A stretch of 6,153 nucleotides of DNA from JACZQZ01 sp046756945 (GTDB taxonomy: Bacteria; Pseudomonadota; Alphaproteobacteria; Rhodospirillales; 2-02-FULL-58-16): contig JBHHXI010000157.1 in assembly GCA_046756945.1 (NCBI GenBank), positions 1 through 6,153 on the forward strand, given 5' to 3'. The notes under the pieces were generated by a model, which ran no database searches, had not been told where the DNA came from, and saw only the letters and a program-made list of their open reading frames with translations. The position numbers and the translations under genes are program-made. This document shows positions 1 through 6,153 of this stretch, piece by piece; within the stretch, counting starts at the first letter, position 1, and every line of letters begins with the position of its first letter.

Positions 1-574
<574 letters not shown>

Positions 575-582
575 CGTGCTGG

Positions 583-589
583 CTCCCCT
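583..589 (-). promoter_or_regulatory. Ribosome binding site of atpD
   Basis: AGGGGAG on the minus strand with an eight-base spacer to the atpD ATG at 574. It is a strong SD, in keeping with a subunit needed in three copies per complex. It contrasts with the weaker, hairpin-embedded site of atpG just upstream in the operon. Confidence 0.8.
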
Positions 590-609
590 GGGAAAAATGG
601 GTGTCCGGC

Positions 610-622
610 GGCCCGGCGGGCC
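610..622 (-). other. Small GC-rich hairpin between atpG and atpD
   Basis: On the minus strand GGCCC-GCC-GGGCC forms a perfect 5-bp stem with a 3-base loop, seven bases after the atpG stop. The nearest T run (five T's) comes about 13 bases after the stem, with a strong SD and atpD right behind it, so it does not look like a terminator. It could be an mRNA-stabilising or processing element, or chance in GC-rich DNA. Confidence 0.35.
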
Positions 623-628
623 TTGGTA

Positions 629-1519
629 TTATAACGCCTCGGCGCCGGAAATGATCTCGATCAGCTCCTTGGTGATGACCGCCTGGCGGGTGCGGTTGTA
701 GGTCAGCGTCAGGTCGTCGATCATCTCGCCGGCGTTGCGCGTCGCGTTGTCCATGGCCGTCATCCGCGCCCCCTGCTCGGACGCATAGCTCTCGGCGAGC
801 GCGCGGAACATCTGCACCGAGACGTTGCGCGGCAGCAACGCCTCCAGAATCTCTTCCTCCGACGGCTCCAGGATGTACAGCGCCTTGAGTTCGCCGTCGC
901 CGGCCGCGTCGTCCGCGCCTTCGGGCGGCGGCAGGGGAATCACCTGGAGCGCCGTCACCACCTGGCTGATGACCGACTTGAAGGTGTTGAAGAAGACCGT
1001 GCAGACGTCGAATTCCCCGGCCTCGAACATGGCACACAGGCGCTGGCCGATGTCGTGGGCGGCCTCGAATCCCGCTCCCCGCTTGGTCACGTCCTCTAAG
1101 GTATCGAGGATAAGGCTTTCGTGATCGCGCTTGAGCGCGTCCCGCCCCTTGCGGCCGACACACAGCACGCTCACGGATTTCCCGCTCTCCAGAAGGGTGA
1201 TGACGTGCCGTCTGACCGCCCGGACGATGCTGGAATTGAAGCCGCCGCACAGTCCCCTGTCGGCGGTAATGGCGACGATCAGGTGGGACTGATCGCCGCC
1301 GCTTCCGGCAAGAAGCGCGGGCGCGCCCTCGACGGTGGGCAGGCTGGCCGTGAGGGCGCCGAGCATGCGCTCCATGCGGTCCGCGTAGGGGCGCGCGGCT
1401 TCCGCCGCGGCCTGGGCCCGGCGCAGCTTGGAGGCCGCCACCATCTTCATGGCCGAGGTGATCTTCTGCGTCGACTTGACGGTGGCGATGCGGATTCTCA
1501 GGTCTTTTAGATTGGGCAT
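629..1519 (-). CDS. atpG: ATP synthase F1 subunit gamma
   Basis: Rotor shaft of F1: it sits inside the α3β3 hexamer and couples rotation of the membrane c-ring to catalysis. The product has 296 residues, close to the family's ~290. The N-terminal helix opens MPNLKDLRIRI and continues with TQKITSAMKMVAASKLRRAQ (residues 17-36). The Rossmann-like middle domain carries TADRGLCGGFN (85-95). The C-terminal helix shows the family signature around ESYASEQGARMTAMDNAT (243-260) and ends ITKELIEIISGAEAL. The two long terminal helices form the coiled-coil axle. The ATG at 1519 matches the usual protein start and has GGTGA six bases upstream, inside a small hairpin. It lies 43 bases after atpA and 54 before atpD. 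No truncation or missing motif is seen. Confidence 0.98.
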   Translation of the reverse strand: MPNLKDLRIRIATVKSTQKITSAMKMVAASKLRRAQAAAEAARPYADRMERMLGALTASLPTVEGAPALLAGSGGDQSHLIVAITADRGLCGGFNSSIVRAVRRHVITLLESGKSVSVLCVGRKGRDALKRDHESLILDTLEDVTKRGAGFEAAHDIGQRLCAMFEAGEFDVCTVFFNTFKSVISQVVTALQVIPLPPPEGADDAAGDGELKALYILEPSEEEILEALLPRNVSVQMFRALAESYASEQGARMTAMDNATRNAGEMIDDLTLTYNRTRQAVITKELIEIISGAEAL

Positions 1520-1525
1520 CGTCTA

Positions 1526-1538
1526 TCACCGCCGGTGA
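1526..1538 (-). promoter_or_regulatory. atpG ribosome binding site inside a hairpin
   Basis: The minus strand reads TCACC-GGC-GGTGA, then TAGACG, then the atpG ATG. The GGTGA (1526-1530) is the only SD-like stretch at normal spacing (six bases), and it is the 3' arm of a perfect 5-bp inverted repeat. If this stem forms in the mRNA it would partly hide the site, a possible way to lower translation of a subunit needed once per complex against three each for α and β. The inverted repeat is seen directly; the regulatory role is inference. Confidence 0.5.
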
Positions 1539-1562
1539 CGGCCGCGCCGTTCAGGGCCGGCG

Positions 1563-3094
<1,532 letters not shown>

Positions 3095-3095
<1 letters not shown>

Positions 3096-3655
3096 CACCC
3101 AACTCCTTTCATGGCCAGGCGCAGGTGTTGCAGCTTGGTACTGAGCGAGCTGTCGAACATCCGCGATCCGACGCGCACGATCAGGCCGCCAAGCAGCCCG
3201 GGATCCACCTTGACGTCGAGGGCGATCGTTGCGCCGACCGCCTTTTTCAGGGCGGCGCCGATGGCGGTGCGCTGCTTTTCGCTCAACGTTTTGGCCGAGA
3301 CCACTTCGACGCTGGCCTCGCCCCGGTGCGCCGCCAGCAGGGCGCGGTACGCGGTGATCATGTCGGGGAGCACGAACAGCCGGCGGTTCTGCGCCACGAC
3401 GCCGACGAAGCGCACGCTCAACCCGCCCATGGCGGACTTTTCCATCAGCGCCGCCATGGCCCGCGTCTGGTCTTCGCGGGAGATCACCGGCGAGCGGACC
3501 AGCCGGGTCAGATCGTCGCTGGCGTGGATCATGGCTTCCAGGCGCGCGAGGTCGTCGGCCACCTGGTCCAGCACCCCGTCCGCGTCCGCCATTTCGAACA
3601 GGGCGGTGGCATAGCGGCCGGCAAGCCCGGTGGCGCCTGTGGTCTTCGATGACAC
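3095..3655 (-). CDS. atpH: ATP synthase F1 subunit delta (OSCP homologue)
   Basis: Peripheral-stalk link that holds the top of the F1 head to the F0 b subunits and so acts as part of the stator. With the GTG start at 3655 the product is 186 residues, close to the family's ~180. The N-terminal helical domain begins SSKTTGATGLAGRYATALFE (residues 2-21), where GRYATALF is a typical opening. The C-terminal domain carries the OSCP/δ signature around DPGLLGGLIVRVGSRMFDSS (151-170), followed by LSTKLQHL. GTG was chosen because homology begins there and AAGGA lies ten bases upstream. The frame stays open to a TTG at 3880, but those 75 extra residues are arginine- and proline-rich, resemble no part of δ and span the priA-atpH gap. 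It is the first gene of the F1 operon and overlaps the atpA start by one base. Confidence 0.96.
3103..3109 (-). promoter_or_regulatory. Ribosome binding site of atpA, inside atpH
   Basis: AAAGGAG on the minus strand, with seven bases to the ATG at 3095 and four to the alternative GTG at 3098. It is encoded within the last codons of atpH (…MKGVG-stop), so a ribosome finishing δ stops almost on the α start. The spacing is what decides the atpA start in favour of ATG. Confidence 0.8.
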
Positions 3656-3665
3656 CTGGGGAAAA

Positions 3666-3670
3666 TCCTT
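3666..3670 (-). promoter_or_regulatory. Likely ribosome binding site of atpH
   Basis: AAGGA on the minus strand, ten bases upstream of the GTG at 3655. The spacing is slightly long and the start codon is GTG, so initiation is probably moderate. It supports the short 186-residue form of δ over an upstream TTG start. Confidence 0.55.
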
Positions 3671-3693
3671 GGCTCGATTCCCGATGAGGTTCA

Positions 3694-3709
3694 GGAGCCC
3701 GACAGCTCC
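3694..3709 (-). other. Leader hairpin upstream of atpH
   Basis: On the minus strand GGAGC-TGTCGG-GCTCC forms a perfect 5-bp stem with a six-base loop, about 40 bases before the atpH start. TGAACCTC follows with no T run, so it is not a terminator. It would lie in the 5' untranslated region of the F1 operon if transcription starts near 3740. A stabilising role is possible; chance is also possible. Confidence 0.3.
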
Positions 3710-3746
3710 CGAAAAATCGAAACGATGCGGTGCGAACAGGGCCTGT

Positions 3747-3775
3747 TGTCTAACATAGTCGCCCCAGCCATGCAA
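3747..3775 (-). promoter_or_regulatory. Weak promoter candidate for the atpHAGD operon
   Basis: On the minus strand TTGCAT (3770-3775, four of six matches to TTGACA) is followed after 17 bases by TAGACA (3747-3752, three of six to TATAAT). An overlapping TATGTT (3752-3757, four of six) is a better -10 but leaves only a 12-base spacer. The location, after the putative priA terminator and about 90-120 bases before atpH, is where an operon promoter is expected. The match itself is weak. Confidence 0.25.
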
Positions 3776-3803
3776 GCCGGCTCCCGGCCTTGGAAGCGGC
3801 GCG

Positions 3804-3827
3804 AAAAAAGGCGGAATCCTGCGCCTC
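3804..3827 (-). terminator. Putative Rho-independent terminator of priA
   Basis: On the minus strand AGGCG (3822-3826), loop CAGGATTC and CGCCT (3809-3813) form a 5-bp GC-rich stem, extendable by one G-U pair, running directly into six T's (3804-3809). It starts about 55 bases after the priA stop. The stem is short, so efficiency may be partial and some read-through from priA into the F1 genes is possible. Confidence 0.5.
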
Positions 3828-3881
3828 AGAGGGGCACGCGCCGCGGCGAATTGGGCCCCGGGAACGGCCACAAAAGGCAAC

Positions 3882-6080
3882 TCACAAAAAGCTGTACGGG
3901 TCCACGTCCACCTGGATCCGCACCGTGCCGGGCGTCTTGGCGGCGGCCAGCCAGCGGCGCACCAGCGGCTGCACGTTCACCTGCTTTCCGGCCTTCAGCA
4001 GCAGCCTTCGCCGGTGGCGTCCCCGGAGCCGGGCGATGGGCGCCGGCGCCGGCCCGAGCACGTCGACGCCATCGGCGCTGGGCGCGGCCCGGCGCAGACA
4101 CCGCGCCGCCTCGTCCACGGCGCCTTCGTCGCGCCCCGAGACGATGAGCGCCACCAGCCGGCCGAAGGGCGGCATGCCGGCCCGCTCGCGGACCGCCGCC
4201 TCCGCCTGGAGAAAACGGTCGCGGTCGCCGGACACCAGCGCCGCCATCACCGGGTGCTCGGGCATGTAGGTCTGCACCAACACCCGGCCCGCCCTTTGCG
4301 CGCGCCCGGCGCGGCCCGCCACCTGGTAGAGAAGCGCATACATCCGTTCCGCCGCCCGCAGGTCGCCGCCGCCCAGCCCCAGGTCCCCGTCGACCACCCC
4401 GACCAGGGTGAGCAGGGGAAAGTGGTAGCCCTTGGCGACGATCTGGGTGCCGATCACCAGGTCGATGTCGTGGTCTTCGATGCGGCGCACCAGGTCCGCC
4501 GCCGCGCGCGGGCCGGGGATGGTGTCGCTGGCGGCGATGGCGTGGCGGACGCCGGGGAACAGGGCGTCGACCTCCTCGGCCAGGCGCTCGACGCCGGGGC
4601 CGCAGGCGGCGAAGCTCTTTTCGGCCTCGCATGAGGGGCAGCGCCCGGGCAGGCGCACCGCGTAGCCGCAGTGATGGCACTGCAGGCGGCCGCTCCGCCG
4701 GTGTTCCACCAGCCAGGTGGTGCAGCGCGGGCATTGCAGCCGGTGGCCGCACCTCCGGCAGAGGGTCAGCGGCGCATAGCCGCGGCGGTTGAGAAACAGC
4801 ATGGCCTGGCCGCCGCCGCCAAGCGTCCGCTCAAGGGCGGCGCGCAGCACCGGCGAAATCCAGCCGCCGCGGGGCGGCGCGTCCCGGCGCATATCCACCA
4901 GGCTGACCTCGGGCAACGCCGCCCCGGCGTGGCGGTCCGGCAGGTGCACGCTGGCGTACCGTCCGCGCCCGGCGTTGACCACGGTTTCCAGGGACGGCGT
5001 GGCCGACGCCAGGACGATGGGAATGGCGCCCAGGCGCGCCCGCACGACGCCCATGTCGCGGGCGTTGTACACCACGCCGTCTTCCTGCTTGTAGGCGGTG
5101 TCGTGCTCCTCGTCGACGACGATCAGGCCGAGTTCGGGAAAGGGCAGGAAGAGGGCCGAGCGCGCCCCGACGACGACCCGCGCGCGGCCTTCCGCCACCG
5201 CCCGCCACCCGGTGCGCCGCTGGACCGGCGTCAGGTCGGAATGCCACTCGAGGGGCGCGGCGCCGAACCGGGCGCGGAAGCGGGCCAGCCACTGGACGGT
5301 GAGGGCGATCTCGGGCAGCAGCACCAGGGTCTGGCGGCCCTGCTTCAGGGCCTCGGCCACGGCCTGGAAATCGACCTCCGTCTTGCCGGCGCCGGGAACA
5401 CCGTCGAGCAGGGTGACGGCGAACCCCCCGCGCTCGGTCCTGGCCCTCAGGTCTTCCGCCGCTTTCGCCTGTGCCGGCGACAGGGCCGGCCCCGGCCGGC
5501 GCCAGTCGGGCACGCCGACCACGGGCCGGGCGGGCACGTCGGCGGTCGAGATGGCGCCGGCGGCGGCCAGGCCGCGGACGACCGAGGGGCTTGTTCCCGC
5601 CTCCCGGGCCACCTCGGCGGCCGGGCGGGGCGGCCCCTCGGCCACGACCCGGAGCACCCGCCGCCTGGCCGGCGTCATGCGGATTTCCGGCGGCGCCGGA
5701 TTGAGCGCGTAGGCGACGACGGGCTTCGGCGCATGGAGGGCGCCGGGCACGCCGATCGTCATCTTGAGCACGGCGCCCGCGGCATGCACGGTGTAGGCGG
5801 CGACCCAGTCGACGAAACGCCGCGACACCTCGGGCAGCGGGGGCGCGTCGAGCGGCCGGGAAATGGTTTTGAGTTTCTCCTCCGCCACGTCGCCGGTGCC
5901 CGCTCCCCAGACCACGCCCGCCGTCTCGCGGGCGCCAAGGGGCACGACGACGAAATCGCCCGGCTCCGCCGCCAGCCCGTCGGGCACCCGGTACTCGTAG
6001 GCCCCGGCCAGCGGCAGGGGCAGCAACACGCTGACCCGGTCGCCGGGACGGCGGCGGGAACTGGCATGGGGCGGAGGCAT
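3882..6080 (-). CDS. priA: Primosomal protein N' / replication-restart helicase PriA
   Basis: Superfamily 2 3'-to-5' DNA helicase that recognises stalled or collapsed forks and reloads the replicative helicase (replication restart). The 732 residues match the full-length family. The N-terminal 3'-end-binding domain begins RVSVLLPLPLAGAYEYRVP (15-33). A winged-helix-like segment lies around 135-180. Walker A GVPGAGKTE is at 227-235 (Lys233) and the Walker B box VVDEEH at 321-326. Motif III ASATPSLET is at 358-366. Two zinc sites are formed by eight cysteines (441, 444, 450, 453, 468, 471, 481, 484). The C-terminal helicase lobe shows VIGTQIVAKGYHFP (542-555) and QVAGRAGR (586-593), and the protein ends DVDPYSFL. 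The P-loop reads GVPGAGKT where GVTGSGKT is commoner. The ATG at 6080 fits homologues, but no good SD precedes it at normal spacing. Probably a separate transcription unit from atpH, 226 bases downstream. Confidence 0.97.
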   Translation of the reverse strand: MPPPHASSRRRPGDRVSVLLPLPLAGAYEYRVPDGLAAEPGDFVVVPLGARETAGVVWGAGTGDVAEEKLKTISRPLDAPPLPEVSRRFVDWVAAYTVHAAGAVLKMTIGVPGALHAPKPVVAYALNPAPPEIRMTPARRRVLRVVAEGPPRPAAEVAREAGTSPSVVRGLAAAGAISTADVPARPVVGVPDWRRPGPALSPAQAKAAEDLRARTERGGFAVTLLDGVPGAGKTEVDFQAVAEALKQGRQTLVLLPEIALTVQWLARFRARFGAAPLEWHSDLTPVQRRTGWRAVAEGRARVVVGARSALFLPFPELGLIVVDEEHDTAYKQEDGVVYNARDMGVVRARLGAIPIVLASATPSLETVVNAGRGRYASVHLPDRHAGAALPEVSLVDMRRDAPPRGGWISPVLRAALERTLGGGGQAMLFLNRRGYAPLTLCRRCGHRLQCPRCTTWLVEHRRSGRLQCHHCGYAVRLPGRCPSCEAEKSFAACGPGVERLAEEVDALFPGVRHAIAASDTIPGPRAAADLVRRIEDHDIDLVIGTQIVAKGYHFPLLTLVGVVDGDLGLGGGDLRAAERMYALLYQVAGRAGRAQRAGRVLVQTYMPEHPVMAALVSGDRDRFLQAEAAVRERAGMPPFGRLVALIVSGRDEGAVDEAARCLRRAAPSADGVDVLGPAPAPIARLRGRHRRRLLLKAGKQVNVQPLVRRWLAAAKTPGTVRIQVDVDPYSFL

Positions 6081-6153
6081 GGGCTACACTTTAACGTCTC
6101 CCGTTCGCTTGGCGAATTGGCATTGTGCTCGGCGCGTCCCGTCCCGGAAAGGC
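6081..6153. other. Short flank upstream of priA, no gene recognised
   Basis: This 73-base stretch is AT-richer just before priA (GTTAAAGTG on the minus strand) and should hold the priA promoter, but no convincing -35/-10 pair is visible. It contains one small perfect inverted repeat, TTCGC-TTG-GCGAA on the plus strand (6104-6116). No reading frame with a recognisable product enters from the right edge. Confidence 0.4.

Noticed and set aside
3839..3848. A 10-bp palindrome CGCCGCGGCG between priA and atpH as a protein-binding site.
   Set aside because: Pure G/C palindromes of this length are expected often in DNA of this composition, and no second copy with meaningful spacing was seen.
4014..4634. 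A 206-codon plus-strand frame opposite priA.
   Set aside because: It covers the conserved zinc-binding and helicase region of priA on the other strand. It is Arg/Ala/His-rich with no recognisable motif.
3826..4752. A 308-codon minus-strand frame overlapping the 3' half of priA.
   Set aside because: It is almost entirely Arg/Gly/Ala/Pro, typical of an out-of-frame reading of a GC-rich gene. priA motifs occupy the same DNA in another frame.
6091..6123. A ten-codon frame (MPIRQANGRR) just upstream of priA on the minus strand, a possible leader peptide.
   Set aside because: It has no SD, no run of regulatory codons and no attenuator-like stems beyond one small inverted repeat. A frame this short is expected by chance.

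Overview
The window is a high-GC bacterial chromosome segment with five protein genes, all on the minus strand. Read in the direction of transcription (right to left) they are priA, atpH, atpA, atpG and the first 191 codons of atpD. The order δ-α-γ-β without any F0 gene, and an α subunit opening MDIRAAEIS, fit an alphaproteobacterium. The resemblance is closest to Rhodospirillales-type sequences, but that placement rests on recalled family patterns, not on a search. In alphaproteobacteria the F1 genes (atpHAGDC) usually sit apart from the membrane F0 genes, so atpC would be expected just left of the window.

Layout: 6081-6153 is a short, apparently non-coding flank upstream of priA. priA (3882-6080) encodes the primosomal replication-restart helicase, with an intact Walker A, a DEEH box and eight zinc-binding cysteines. 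The 226-base gap 3656-3881 holds a plausible intrinsic terminator for priA, a weak promoter candidate and small hairpins in the leader of the F1 operon. It is followed by atpH (3095-3655), atpA (1563-3095), atpG (629-1519) and atpD (1-574, truncated by the window edge).

The F1 genes are tightly packed. The atpH stop and atpA start share a base, with the atpA Shine-Dalgarno (SD) inside the end of atpH. The gaps atpA-atpG and atpG-atpD are 43 and 54 bases, and each contains a small hairpin. The most interesting detail is that the probable atpG SD is one arm of a perfect 5-bp hairpin, which could lower γ synthesis relative to α and β. The products assemble into the soluble ATP-synthesising head: α3β3 hexamer, γ rotor shaft and δ stator link.

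I see no mobile element, CRISPR array, RNA gene or accessory system. The content is housekeeping, and I found no previously undescribed system. The findings concern regulation and start-site choice.
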